A stretch of DNA of 36,752 nt from UMGS1279 sp045577695 (GCA_045577695.1 JAZNIW010000016.1:1-36752); one strand, 5' to 3'; shown: positions 1 through 9,472, counted from the first letter of the stretch. The notes: a model not told the origin generated them from the letters alone. Program-made: numbers and translations.

Positions 1-7
1 CTTGCGA

Positions 8-115
8 CCTTAAATGAGTTATTTTTTGTGTAGATTTTGGTGAAACGGAGTTCATAAGGCTTTCGCCTATGAATGACGGCGAGCCAAAAAATGCCTAAAA
101 ATAGCCATTTAAGGC
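8..115. repeat. Long imperfect palindrome (hairpin or MITE-like element)
   Basis: The segment folds back on itself over its whole length. CCTTAAATG at 8-16 pairs with CATTTAAGG at 106-114. TATTTTT at 20-26 pairs with AAAAATA at 97-103. ATTTTGG at 34-40 pairs with CCAAAAAA at 84-91. The centre TTCATA-A-GGC (51-60) pairs with GCCTATGAA (65-73). It lies just past the stop of the acetyltransferase gene, so it could also end or stabilise the polC operon transcript. No transposase is nearby. Confidence 0.5.
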
Positions 116-125
116 TGGTTCGGGT

Positions 126-704
126 TTAAATGCTTTGGCTATGATATGCCGCTTTGGTTTGTATAAATTCCGGCTGCAATAACGCATACAAATACACATC
201 TACACACTCAGTTTTGCAAAAAGCACCGCCGCGTAATAAAGCTTCCCGCTTCATCCCCACCCGTTCCAAAAGCCGAATCGAGGGAGTATTTTGCGGCATT
301 ACCTTAGCCTGTACCCGATAAACGCCCATCTCCAAAAAAAGATACCGCAGTACTGCCTCTAACATTTCAATGGCATATCCCTTATGTTGATGCTCGGCCG
401 ATAGGGTGTAACCCACCGTTGCGATCTTTCCCGAAACGTCGGTATCCACCACGCTGATGGTGGCAATCACCCGTTGTTCGTCCCGCCGTTGCACAAACCA
501 CGTATACGAATTTTGGTATTGACTTCGTGCTGCTTTTTTCAACCAAGAAATATAGGCAACCGAATCCCCGATTTTGGCGTGAGGATACCAGTCGGCATAG
601 GTGCAAGATTCCGGTTTGGAACAAAAGGAAAAGATTTCTTTGGCATCCATACGCCGCGGTTCACGAAGGATAAGCCGCTCGGTATAAAGAGTAGAATAAA
701 ACAT
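126..704 (-). CDS. GNAT-family N-acetyltransferase (RimJ/RimL-like)
   Basis: A 192-residue protein of the GNAT fold, which transfers acetyl from acetyl-CoA to an amine. The N-terminus (YTERLILREPRRMDA) is typical of the RimJ/RimL group that acetylates protein N-termini or small molecules. The central strand TVGYTLSAEHQHKGYAIEML carries a variant of the Q/RxxGxG/A acetyl-CoA loop. The C-terminal NTPSIRLLERVGMKREA is the characteristic helix-turn of this group. The gene begins 18 nt after the polC stop on the same strand, so it is probably the last gene of that operon. The Shine-Dalgarno sequence is only moderate (AAAGGGA). The substrate cannot be inferred. Confidence 0.85.
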   Translation of the reverse strand: MFYSTLYTERLILREPRRMDAKEIFSFCSKPESCTYADWYPHAKIGDSVAYISWLKKAARSQYQNSYTWFVQRRDEQRVIATISVVDTDVSGKIATVGYTLSAEHQHKGYAIEMLEAVLRYLFLEMGVYRVQAKVMPQNTPSIRLLERVGMKREALLRGGAFCKTECVDVYLYALLQPEFIQTKAAYHSQSI

Positions 705-722
705 AAAAATCCCTTTCTTTTT

Positions 723-3700
723 TTAAAATAGGGATAACTGGTTGGTATCCGGAATACCTTGCAATACACCAATTTCATCCAACAAAGCCAAAATGGTTTT
801 CGAAATGCCCGATTCAATGCGAAAATCCTCTTTAGAAATAAAGTCGCCTTTTTGCGCTGTTTCGTAAATGGCGTAGGCCGCTTTATCACCGACGCCGTCC
901 AACGCGCCAAAGGGAGGCCTCATTTTTCCGTCCTCAACCAGATATTTCACAGCGTGGGATTTTTTTAAATCAATCGGTAAAACCTCAATGCCACGGCAAA
1001 GCATTTCATTCATAATCAACATATTATCATAAACGGCCTGCTCTTTGTTGCTGGCCTCTTTACCTTTGGCTTTGATTTCGTTTAGCAACCGCCGCACTGC
1101 CTCTTTGCCCTTCACCAGCGTTAAAATATCGATATCGCCGGGACGAGCGGTAAAGTAGGCACAATAAAATGCCAACGGTTGATACACCTTATACCACGCC
1201 AAGCGCAGAGCCGAAATGACATAAGCGGCAGCGTGTGCTTTGGGAAACATATACTTAATTTTTTTGCAAGAAGCGATATACCATTCGGGTACCGAAACCG
1301 CTCGCATATCATCCTCCATACGGTCCCATTCTTCCTCCGATACCTTACCCTTAGCAATCAAACCCTTACGCACCGTTTCGGTAATTTGAAAGGCGCGGGC
1401 TTCATCCATACCTTGGTTAATAAGATACACCATAATATTATCACGCGTACCTATGACCTCAGAAATGGTGCAGATGCCTTTATCAATCAAATCTTTGGCG
1501 TTTCCTAACCATACATCGGTACCGTGGGAAAGCCCCGAAATCTGCAATAAATCGGAAAAACACTTGGGCTTGGCGTCGATAAGCATTCCACGTACAAATT
1601 GGGTGCCGAATTCGGGTAATCCATAGGTTCCGGTTAAAGAAAAGATATCTTCTGCTGTCACACCGAGGGCTTTGGTGGAGGTAAACAAACTGTACACCTT
1701 ATCATCCGACATAGAAACCTCTCCCACAGGAATGCCGCTATACTCTTCCAAATACTTGTAGGTAGTCGGCACCACGTGGCCGAGTTCATCCAATTTTAAA
1801 ATGGTATCGTGAATGGAATGAAAGTCGAAATGGGTTGTTAGTACATCCGATTTTGGATCATCGGCCGGATGTTGAATAGGGCAGAAATCGTAAATGACTT
1901 TATCGCGCGGCACAATAACCATACCGGCAGGATGTTGTCCCGAAGTTGCCTTGATTTTTGAAGATTCCAACAGTCGCGCCAATCGATTCATCTCTGCGCG
2001 AGAGAGGGTAATTCCCTTGAGTTCACAATAAGCTTTGACATACCCAAAGGCCGTTTTTTCGGCAATGGTGGAAATGGTACCGGCTTTATAAACGTTTTCT
2101 TTTCCAAACAATGTTTCGGTAAATTTCTGCACTTCGGTTTGGAATTCATCCGAAAAATTTAAGTCAATATCGGGCACCTTATCCCCTTTAAAGCCCAAAA
2201 AGGTTTCAAAGGGAATATCGTGTCCGTCCCGCTTGAGGGGTGTGCCACATTCGGGGCAGTTTTTCTCGGGCAAATCAAAGCCGGAGCCGACTTCACTGCT
2301 CTTGAAAAATTGACTGTATTGACAATGAGGGCAATAGTAGTGTGGGGGCAAGGGGTTAACCTCCGAAATGCCGGCCATGGTTGCTACAAACGAAGAGCCA
2401 ACCGAACCACGCGAGCCAACCAAATAACCGTTTTCCTCACTAAAGGCCACCAATTTTTGGGCCGAAATATACATAATGGAAAAACCATTGTTAATAATAC
2501 TATCCAACTCTTTTGTGAGACGTTTTTTTACGAGTTCGGGAATTTCACCTTGAAAACCATACATTTTTTCGGCTTTTTCCCAGCAAAGCGAGCGCAATAA
2601 ATCATCCGACCCTTCAATCACAGGCGGATAATTCCCTTTCGGTACGGGGATAACCTCATCACTGACTAAATCCGCAATTTTGTTGGGATTGTCAATGACA
2701 AATTCCTTGGCGCGCTCCCCAAAATAAGAAAACTCTTCCAACATTTCATTGGTGGTTTTAAAATAGATGGGGGCTTGGTTATCAAAATCTTCGAACCCTT
2801 GCGCTGCCATTAAAATTTTTCGAATGAGGGCATCTTCCTTAGTGAGAAAATGAACATCCCCTGTTGCCACTACCGGCAGACCAAGTTGGTCGGCCAAGGC
2901 CACCACCTTGCGGTTAAACTCCTGAATAACCTCCATTGAGGTAACCTGCTTGTAAGGATTAACGGTTACCACGCCTTTTTTGCTGACCTTATCGGGTTTT
3001 CCCGAATCTCTCACCATAAAAGCATTGTTGCCAAGCGGTTGAATTTCCAAATAATCGTAAAACTGTGCAATCTCCAACAGTTCTTCTTCCGATGCGCCGC
3101 GTAAAATGGCCTGATAGAGTTCGCCCGCTTCGCAAGCACTGCCAAGAATCAATCCCTCTCGATGCTTGACAAGTTGACTTTTACGGGTGCAGGGACGACG
3201 GTAAAAGTCGCTCACATGTGCGGTAGATACCAACTGATACAAGTTTTTTAGTCCCACCAAATCCTTAACCAAAATGATTTGGTGATAACGGTTGAGCTTC
3301 GAAAGTTCTGTTTCGCCTTTGGTATCGTCAACAAAGTAAGCCTCTACCCCATAGATAACCTTAAAATCGCCTCCACTTTTACGAATACCGGCAACCGCGG
3401 CGGCCGCGGCCGGATAAGATTGCACCACCCCGTGGTCGGTAATGGCTACCGCCTTGTGCCCGTACGCATAGGCACGGCGAATGATATCAGCCGCGCCCGA
3501 CACGGCGTCTTTGGTAGACATATTCGTGTGGCAGTGCAGTTCAACCCGCTTTTCCTTGGCGGTATCGGTTTCTTCATAACGGTCGATGACCGCCATACCT
3601 TTCACCCGACTGACCACAAAATCCTTTTCCCATTCATCGTATTCGTAATCACCCGAAAGAAGAATATAATTTCCCTCTTGCACCGGCGTTAACCGAAACA

Positions 3701-4523
3701 TTTTATCCTTATCCACCAATAGTTTTACCCACACTGCATTGGTATGGTCACTTAGAGAAAAACGCACCCGCATTTTATCCCCCCGCTTGGTGGGAACGGC
3801 TTCGTAATCGAAAATTTCACCGTAAACACATAAGCTCTGTGGTTCAGGGGCAATGTCTATCATCGCCATAGGAACGGCCTCTTCGGGCAAACGACCATAG
3901 AATAATTTTGGCGTATCTAAATAAACCAAACGTCCATCTTTAGGCGGGTTTTCGTACCGCACCTTGGTTTTGGGATACTCTTTCTCGACAGATACGACTT
4001 GTTTTGGTGTCGAAGGGGGGACTGCAGATGCCTTAGGGAACTCAAAAACGGGATCGCTTTCCACTTTACCGATAAATTTCAGTGTCAAAGTTTTTCCAAA
4101 CCACGCATAGCAAAGTTCGGAAAATTGTTGCTCCAAGCCGGCTTCCAAAAGGGTAGAAAGCCCACCTAATTTTAAATCGACCGTTAGGGTATCGTCGGTT
4201 ACATCGTAATCGGCGCCGTTTAAAAATCCGTTGATCATTCCGTTTTTTTGGCGCAATTGCTCCATTATATCCAAACAAGCCTGCTCGTTTATTGCATCGG
4301 CCGAAAAAACGGCCGACAACTCAATTGTATGTAATTTTAATGTGTTTATCAAGTGGCTGCGCAATGTATTCAAGGTTGCCGCCGGAACATAAGAATCAAA
4401 CCGCAAATTGGTTTTTAATAAGCGGCGCTCCATATCTACATCACAAGAAAGCACCTCACCGTCAGGCAAGGATTGTTTGATTTTATCCGTTAAAACAGCA
4501 TGAAAAACGGTATGTAACTTCAT
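723..4523 (-). CDS. polC: DNA polymerase III alpha subunit, PolC type, lacking the exonuclease domain
   Basis: Replicative DNA polymerase of low-GC Gram-positives. Visible in order: an N-terminal domain, an OB domain (about residues 228-310), a PHP domain (about 326-560), a zinc-binding Cys4 module (CPHC at 731-734, CPEC at 756-759), the catalytic palm with PDIDLNFS near 784-791, and a C-terminal helix-hairpin-helix/tail ending in NQLSLF. The protein has 1266 residues against about 1430-1440 for typical PolC. The shortfall matches the DEDDh 3'-5' exonuclease that PolC normally carries inside the PHP domain. Here the PHP strand YGVEAYFVDD (391-400) runs after about 13 residues straight into RYHQIILVK (412-420). 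All nine positions expected to bind metal in PHP appear filled: H330, H332, D339, H364, E394, H414, C464, D556, H558. The gene follows ispG by 17 nt. AAAGGA is 13 nt from the ATG, a rather long spacing. Confidence 0.95.
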   Translation of the reverse strand: MKLHTVFHAVLTDKIKQSLPDGEVLSCDVDMERRLLKTNLRFDSYVPAATLNTLRSHLINTLKLHTIELSAVFSADAINEQACLDIMEQLRQKNGMINGFLNGADYDVTDDTLTVDLKLGGLSTLLEAGLEQQFSELCYAWFGKTLTLKFIGKVESDPVFEFPKASAVPPSTPKQVVSVEKEYPKTKVRYENPPKDGRLVYLDTPKLFYGRLPEEAVPMAMIDIAPEPQSLCVYGEIFDYEAVPTKRGDKMRVRFSLSDHTNAVWVKLLVDKDKMFRLTPVQEGNYILLSGDYEYDEWEKDFVVSRVKGMAVIDRYEETDTAKEKRVELHCHTNMSTKDAVSGAADIIRRAYAYGHKAVAITDHGVVQSYPAAAAAVAGIRKSGGDFKVIYGVEAYFVDDTKGETELSKLNRYHQIILVKDLVGLKNLYQLVSTAHVSDFYRRPCTRKSQLVKHREGLILGSACEAGELYQAILRGASEEELLEIAQFYDYLEIQPLGNNAFMVRDSGKPDKVSKKGVVTVNPYKQVTSMEVIQEFNRKVVALADQLGLPVVATGDVHFLTKEDALIRKILMAAQGFEDFDNQAPIYFKTTNEMLEEFSYFGERAKEFVIDNPNKIADLVSDEVIPVPKGNYPPVIEGSDDLLRSLCWEKAEKMYGFQGEIPELVKKRLTKELDSIINNGFSIMYISAQKLVAFSEENGYLVGSRGSVGSSFVATMAGISEVNPLPPHYYCPHCQYSQFFKSSEVGSGFDLPEKNCPECGTPLKRDGHDIPFETFLGFKGDKVPDIDLNFSDEFQTEVQKFTETLFGKENVYKAGTISTIAEKTAFGYVKAYCELKGITLSRAEMNRLARLLESSKIKATSGQHPAGMVIVPRDKVIYDFCPIQHPADDPKSDVLTTHFDFHSIHDTILKLDELGHVVPTTYKYLEEYSGIPVGEVSMSDDKVYSLFTSTKALGVTAEDIFSLTGTYGLPEFGTQFVRGMLIDAKPKCFSDLLQISGLSHGTDVWLGNAKDLIDKGICTISEVIGTRDNIMVYLINQGMDEARAFQITETVRKGLIAKGKVSEEEWDRMEDDMRAVSVPEWYIASCKKIKYMFPKAHAAAYVISALRLAWYKVYQPLAFYCAYFTARPGDIDILTLVKGKEAVRRLLNEIKAKGKEASNKEQAVYDNMLIMNEMLCRGIEVLPIDLKKSHAVKYLVEDGKMRPPFGALDGVGDKAAYAIYETAQKGDFISKEDFRIESGISKTILALLDEIGVLQGIPDTNQLSLF

Positions 4524-4540
4524 AAAATAAATCGATTCCT

Positions 4541-5605
4541 TTATAATTTTTCAATTTCCTCTAACAAGGCCGGCAAGAGTTGGTCCTCCGGCAACTTGCG
4601 AAGGATTTCACCCTTTTTAAATAAAAGGCCTTCTCCCTTTCCGCCGGCAATACCAATGTCGGCTTCCCTTGCCTCGCCCGGACCGTTGACCACGCATCCC
4701 ATAATAGCCACTGTTATTTCCTTTTTGCAGTCAGCCAAGGCCGTTTCAGCCTGTTTCGCCAGTGATACCAAATCAATCGAGGTGCGCCCGCAGGTCGGGC
4801 AGGAGACAAATCGCACCCCGCCTGAACGAAGGCCAAGCGAAGAAAGCAAATCCTTAGCAACCTTCACTTCTTCCACAGGGTCATCGGTTAACGAAACCCG
4901 AATGGTATTGCCGATGCCGTGCAACAACAATCCGCCGATACCGGCTGCCGAGCGCAAAGTGCCCATCCGTTTTGTGCCGGCCTCGGTCACGCCGAGGTGC
5001 AAGGGATATGGACAGATTTCAGCCGCTTTTAAGTAGGTTCTATACATTGTCGAAACCTGCGACGATTTCAGAGAAAGTACAATTTGGTCGAAATCAAACT
5101 TTTCCAATAACGAAATGTGGTACAAACCGCTTTCAAGCAAGGCGTCAGCCGTGGGAGCACCATATTTTTTTAATATTTCCCTTTCTACCGAACCGGAATT
5201 GACGCCGATACGAATCGGAATGTTTTTGGCTTTACAAACGTCCACCACTTGCTTAATGCGATTTTCATCCCCGATATTGCCGGGGTTAATACGAATTTTA
5301 TCTATACCGGCATAAGCGCTTTCCAAGGCCAATTTGTAATCAAAATGAATATCAGCCACCAGCGGCACCGAAACAGCATTTTTCAGTTTTTCAATCAAGG
5401 GAATGGTTTCCTTGTCAGGCACCGAAAGTCGAATCAATTCGCAACCGGCAGCCTCTAAGGCTTTGGCCTGTGCAATATTTCCCGCAAAATCGTGTGCGGG
5501 ACGGTTGAGCATCGATTGTATCGAAACGGGGCTATCCCCGCCAATACAAAGGGCTTTTTCTCCGGTTCCAACCCGAACCGCAACCGTTTTGGAACGCTCA
5601 AACAT
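4541..5605 (-). CDS. ispG: 4-hydroxy-3-methylbut-2-en-1-yl diphosphate synthase (IspG/GcpE)
   Basis: This enzyme makes HMBPP from MEcPP in the MEP (non-mevalonate) isoprenoid pathway, using a [4Fe-4S] cluster and reduced ferredoxin or flavodoxin. The N-terminal TIM-barrel half shows PVSIQSMLNRPAHD and VADIHFDYKLAL followed by KIRINPGNIG. The C-terminal half carries the cluster cysteines in VSCPTCGR and MGCVVNGPGEA. At 354 residues it is the normal length for the short bacterial form. GGGGAG lies 7 nt before the ATG. It shares the operon with dxr, two genes upstream. In Bacillus subtilis the slot between the RseP homologue and polC holds proS; ispG occupies it here. Confidence 0.97.
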   Translation of the reverse strand: MFERSKTVAVRVGTGEKALCIGGDSPVSIQSMLNRPAHDFAGNIAQAKALEAAGCELIRLSVPDKETIPLIEKLKNAVSVPLVADIHFDYKLALESAYAGIDKIRINPGNIGDENRIKQVVDVCKAKNIPIRIGVNSGSVEREILKKYGAPTADALLESGLYHISLLEKFDFDQIVLSLKSSQVSTMYRTYLKAAEICPYPLHLGVTEAGTKRMGTLRSAAGIGGLLLHGIGNTIRVSLTDDPVEEVKVAKDLLSSLGLRSGGVRFVSCPTCGRTSIDLVSLAKQAETALADCKKEITVAIMGCVVNGPGEAREADIGIAGGKGEGLLFKKGEILRKLPEDQLLPALLEEIEKL

Positions 5606-5627
5606 ACTTTTTCTCCCCTTTCATCCA

Positions 5628-6683
5628 CTAAAAAATACGAATCCAAATATCCTTTACCGTAATCAACAACATAAAGGTAAGCAAAACAACCATACCGCCG
5701 GCGTGTACCCATTTTTCATACTTAGGCGGCACCGGTTTGCGGCAAATCATTTCAATCAACAAAAAGACCAAACGGCCGCCATCCAAGGCCGGTATCGGCA
5801 ACAAATTGAAAATGCCTAAATTGATGGTAATGAGAGCAATAACCGGCAGGAGATTCCAAACCCCGCTTTTGACCGCTTCCCCCATCACGGCGGTTACCTC
5901 CACCGGACCGGAAACATCATTGATATGATAGCGACCGCCAATCATATCTACCAGAGAAAATACCACCATACGACTGTAAGAGATGGCAGTTTTACCCGTT
6001 TCGGCCAAGAAAGAACCAAGTGTGCGCTTTTTGCCATATACATAAAAATCCAATTTCACCATTTGATAGTTTCGCTCTGACACAATTTCAAAGGGAACAT
6101 CGGTTAAAGCCACTCGTTTTCCGTCACGGCGAACCGTCATATTTAGGGTTTCATCCTCCACGGCAGTGAATTGATACCCCATATCATACTGCGTATAAAT
6201 GTTTCGCCCTTCGATTTCCAAAATGGTATCGCCCACCATCAAACCACCCTCCGCATTGCTGGTGGCCGTTTCGGAAAACTCCGCAATGGTGTTCGTTGCA
6301 TAAACCTCTTGTGGGGCCAACACAAGACCAATGATGATGAGACCGAAAAGCAAATTAAAAACAGCACCCATTACCACAATCAAAAAACGCCGCCAAGCCG
6401 ATTTGGCAGAAAAAGCACGGGTATCATTGCTTTCTTCCTCCTCACCCTCCATAGCACAAAAGCCACCAAAAGGAATAAGGCGTAAACTGTATTCCGTTTC
6501 TTTTCCTTTTTTTCGAAAAAGGGTGGGCCCGAAGCCAACCGAAAATTCATTCACCCGTACGCCGAGTGATTTAGCCGCAATAAAGTGACCGAACTCGTGA
6601 ATGACCACCAAAAACAAAAAAGCAAATGCCGCTAGAACATACGGCCCTATGGTACCGAAAAAAGAACCGATGGCATTGAGCAT
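5628..6683 (-). CDS. rseP: RseP/RasP site-2 intramembrane zinc metalloprotease
   Basis: An intramembrane protease that cuts membrane-anchored substrates such as anti-sigma factors and leftover signal peptides. The zinc motif HEFGH is at residues 29-33 within the first membrane helix. A PDZ domain fills the middle (GGLMVGDTILEIEGRNI). The second active-site motif is NLLPIPALDGGR, which supplies the third zinc ligand, and a final membrane helix follows. I chose the ATG at 6683 (351 residues) because GGGAGG lies 7 nt upstream of it. A longer reading from the GTG at 6701 would place the ribosome-binding site inside the gene. It sits between dxr and ispG, as is common in Clostridia. Confidence 0.95.
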   Translation of the reverse strand: MLNAIGSFFGTIGPYVLAAFAFLFLVVIHEFGHFIAAKSLGVRVNEFSVGFGPTLFRKKGKETEYSLRLIPFGGFCAMEGEEEESNDTRAFSAKSAWRRFLIVVMGAVFNLLFGLIIIGLVLAPQEVYATNTIAEFSETATSNAEGGLMVGDTILEIEGRNIYTQYDMGYQFTAVEDETLNMTVRRDGKRVALTDVPFEIVSERNYQMVKLDFYVYGKKRTLGSFLAETGKTAISYSRMVVFSLVDMIGGRYHINDVSGPVEVTAVMGEAVKSGVWNLLPVIALITINLGIFNLLPIPALDGGRLVFLLIEMICRKPVPPKYEKWVHAGGMVVLLTFMLLITVKDIWIRIF

Positions 6684-6703
6684 AGTAACGCCTCCCACCA
6701 AAA

Positions 6704-7846
6704 TTACGAAATCATTGATAATACATCCGCCCGCGCTTTGCGGTCGGCCTCAAACACATCTTCCACAGAAAATTCCGTTTTGAATACGGCGCGCGCGGTC
6801 GCCTCAGCCACCAAATCACCGATCTGCAAAAAGGAAATTTCACCATTTAAAAATAACTCAACCGCCTGTTCATTGGCACCGTTGGCCGCCGCCGGATAGA
6901 GTCCGCCGCGACGAATGGCTTCAATGCAGGTGCCTAAACAGGTAAAGGTATCCATATCCGGCCGCTCAAAGGTCAGCGTTTTAATCTCACTGAAAGAAAG
7001 TTTTGGGGCAGGACACGGCAACCGATTGGGATAGGTCAAAGCAAATTGAATGGGGATGGCCATATTGGGGGTACCGAATTGACCAATAACAGCACCATCG
7101 GCCAGTTCGATGGCCGAGTGCAAAATGCTCTGTCGATGCACCAATACCTCAATATCCTCAACCGAAACACCAAACAGATGCACGGCCTCAATCACTTCTA
7201 ACCCTTTGTTCATCAAGGTGGCACTGTCAATGGTGATTTTCTGTCCCATATCCCAATTTGGGTGTTTTAGGGCATCCGCCGGTGTAATGTTTTTCAGCTC
7301 TTCTCTGGTTTTTCCAAAAAAAGGTCCGCCCGAAGCGGTTAATAAAATGCGATAGGGATTGCCTTTGGGCACCCCCATTAACGACTGAAAAATAGCCGAG
7401 TGTTCGCTATCCACCGGTAAAATAGAAACGCCTTTCTCGGCGGCAGCTCTCATCACCAAATCGCCACCGGTCACCAAACTTTCCTTATTGGCTAATGCCA
7501 AGGTATGACCGGCCTCAATCGCGGTTAAGGTAGCACGCAAACCGGCAATCCCCACAATAGCGTTTAAAACCACATCGGTTTGAATTTGGGCGGCCTCTAA
7601 CACCGCCTCCGGTCCCGCTGCCACTCGCACTGCGGTATCAGCCAGACGAAGCTTGAGTTCCACGGCGGCCGCGATATCAACCACGGCCAACAAACGCGGT
7701 TGGAAGGTTCGTGCTTGTTGTTCCAATAAATCCACATTTCGGCCGCCGGCCGCCAAGGCGGTAATTTTCCACCCCAACGCCGCGGCTACCCGCAAAGCCT
7801 GTGTTCCAATCGAACCGGTGGAACCCAAAACAGTTATTTCTTTCAT
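6704..7846 (-). CDS. dxr: 1-deoxy-D-xylulose 5-phosphate reductoisomerase
   Basis: First committed enzyme of the MEP pathway. It converts DXP to MEP with NADPH and a divalent metal. The N-terminal Rossmann motif is GSTGSIGTQ (residues 8-16). The catalytic and metal-binding region includes LPVDSEHSAIFQ and LTASGGPFFGKT, followed by HPNWDMGQKITIDSATLMNK. At 380 residues it is full length. It starts 31 nt after the cdsA stop and ends 20 nt before the chosen rseP start, so it is in the same transcription unit and supplies precursors for the UppS product. Confidence 0.97.
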   Translation of the reverse strand: MKEITVLGSTGSIGTQALRVAAALGWKITALAAGGRNVDLLEQQARTFQPRLLAVVDIAAAVELKLRLADTAVRVAAGPEAVLEAAQIQTDVVLNAIVGIAGLRATLTAIEAGHTLALANKESLVTGGDLVMRAAAEKGVSILPVDSEHSAIFQSLMGVPKGNPYRILLTASGGPFFGKTREELKNITPADALKHPNWDMGQKITIDSATLMNKGLEVIEAVHLFGVSVEDIEVLVHRQSILHSAIELADGAVIGQFGTPNMAIPIQFALTYPNRLPCPAPKLSFSEIKTLTFERPDMDTFTCLGTCIEAIRRGGLYPAAANGANEQAVELFLNGEISFLQIGDLVAEATARAVFKTEFSVEDVFEADRKARADVLSMIS

Positions 7847-7877
7847 AGTATACCCACTTTCCTTTGCACGGCATCCA

Positions 7878-8693
7878 TTACGAGAATGAAATCAAAGAGC
7901 AAATTTGCCAAAACAGCGCAGAAATCATCAAAATACTGTCAAATCGGTCTAGAATTCCACCGTGTCCGGGGATTAAATTTCCAAAATCCTTAATCTCGCA
8001 GCGACGTTTGATAAGCGAAGCCGTTAAATCGCCCATCACGCCGATAGCAATCATCAAGGGCGAGAGGCAAACCACCAGCCAAGTATGGACGGCAAAACCA
8101 AAGACCGACCGATACAACAAACAAAGAAGAAAGGCAGCGATGGTGCCGAACATCAAACCACCAACCAGTCCCTCCCAACTTTTTTTGGGGCTGATGATTT
8201 TAGCCATTTTATGTTTCCCAAAAAATACGCCGACGAAATATGCCCCGACATCGGCCACCGATGACCAACAAAAGACCAAAAACAAAAACAACATTTTGGT
8301 CCCCTCTGCTTGGGTCAGTGCCACTACCGAACCAAACGCATAAGCCAGAAGAATGGGAAAAAATACAACCGCAAGCATTCCCTGAAAGGTTAATTTAGTA
8401 TGACAACAAAGGATGCCAAGGAAGGAAAGCATAGCGTAGACCACATACAAAACCGAAAGCGGAATCGAAAGATACCCTTGACAGATAAAAGGAGCTACTA
8501 AAACCGGCAAGACAGCAAGCGCCACCATCGGTTTTACGGTACACAAACCGGTGGAATGCAACACTTCTTTCACGGCAATGGCGCCAACCAAGGCAATGAC
8601 CACCGGTAAAAGAATCGGAATAAAACTTTGCGCGGTCAAAACAACGGCTACGGTTACTACCAATCCCGCACCGGCTAAAATACGTGTTCGCAT
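7878..8693 (-). CDS. cdsA: Phosphatidate cytidylyltransferase (CDP-diglyceride synthase)
   Basis: An integral membrane enzyme that makes CDP-diacylglycerol from phosphatidic acid and CTP, the entry point to phospholipids. The 271 residues form about seven to eight hydrophobic helices. The C-terminal family signature runs from SPKKSWEGLVGG, through GVMGDLTASLIKR, to the conserved IKDFGNLIPGHGGILDRFDS (CdsA signature with metal-binding aspartates). The ATG at 8693 follows AAAGGAG with a 12-nt spacer. The family's usual N-terminus (MRTRI) supports this start. Its position between uppS and dxr matches the Bacillus and Clostridium operon. Confidence 0.96.
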   Translation of the reverse strand: MRTRILAGAGLVVTVAVVLTAQSFIPILLPVVIALVGAIAVKEVLHSTGLCTVKPMVALAVLPVLVAPFICQGYLSIPLSVLYVVYAMLSFLGILCCHTKLTFQGMLAVVFFPILLAYAFGSVVALTQAEGTKMLFLFLVFCWSSVADVGAYFVGVFFGKHKMAKIISPKKSWEGLVGGLMFGTIAAFLLCLLYRSVFGFAVHTWLVVCLSPLMIAIGVMGDLTASLIKRRCEIKDFGNLIPGHGGILDRFDSILMISALFWQICSLISFS

Positions 8694-8724
8694 TCTTCTT
8701 CACATCTCCTTTGCATTGTTTATG

Positions 8725-9453
8725 CTATACGCCGCCAAATCGACGGTGGCGGCGATTGTAATCCTCTATCGCTTGTTCTAAATGTTTGGGTTTAAAATCC
8801 GGCCAAAGAATATCCGAAAACCAAAATTCGGCATAGGCGCTCTGCCAGATTAAGTAATTTGAAAGCCGATATTCACCGCTCGGTCGAATAATGAAGTCAG
8901 GGTCCGGCTGACCGGCGGTATACAACACATTGGAAATGCTTTCTTCCGAGATATCATCCACCGATTGCTCCCCTTTTTGCACCTTATCCGCCAAGAGTCG
9001 AAAGGCAGTAACCAATTCATCCCGTCCGCCATAGTTGAGGGCGATATTCAAATGTAAACCGGTGGCATCGGCCGAATTTTCTTCGGCATCTCGAATGAGA
9101 TCGACAATATCCTCCGGTAGCGCGCCGATATTGCCGATGAATTGCACTTGAATATTTTCGTCCTTAAAATTCTTGGCATCCCTTAAATAATCGCGGAGAA
9201 TTTCCATAATATTCTCTACTTCTTCGGCCGGCCGCTTCCAGTTTTCGGTAGAAAAGGCATATACCGTTAAGTAGGAAAGGCCGATTTTATTGCAATAGCG
9301 GGCAATCTCTTTGAAGTTTTTTGAGCCGGCTACGTGCCCTGCCGTACGGGGCAGAGAGTGTTTTTTGGCCCAGCGGCCGTTGCCATCCATAATAATGGCA
9401 ATATGTTTTGGTAAGACCCGTTCGGTGTTTGTTTTCTTTTTTTGAAACCACAT
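8725..9453 (-). CDS. uppS: Isoprenyl transferase (undecaprenyl diphosphate synthase)
   Basis: A cis-prenyltransferase that extends farnesyl-PP with isopentenyl-PP to the C55 lipid carrier used for peptidoglycan. Motifs: HIAIIMDGNGRWAKK with the catalytic Asp, the region around LTVYAFSTENWKRP, ALNYGGRDEL, and the C-terminal DFIIRPSGEYRLSNYLIWQ plus YAEFWF. I start it at the ATG at 9453 (242 residues), preceded by AAAGGTGAG at good spacing. The in-frame ATG at 9498 would begin inside the intergenic hairpin and adds an unconserved 15-residue leader. It consumes products of the MEP pathway encoded downstream in the same operon. Confidence 0.96.
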   Translation of the reverse strand: MWFQKKKTNTERVLPKHIAIIMDGNGRWAKKHSLPRTAGHVAGSKNFKEIARYCNKIGLSYLTVYAFSTENWKRPAEEVENIMEILRDYLRDAKNFKDENIQVQFIGNIGALPEDIVDLIRDAEENSADATGLHLNIALNYGGRDELVTAFRLLADKVQKGEQSVDDISEESISNVLYTAGQPDPDFIIRPSGEYRLSNYLIWQSAYAEFWFSDILWPDFKPKHLEQAIEDYNRRHRRFGGV

Positions 9454-9472
9454 ATTTCTCACCTTTTGAAAA

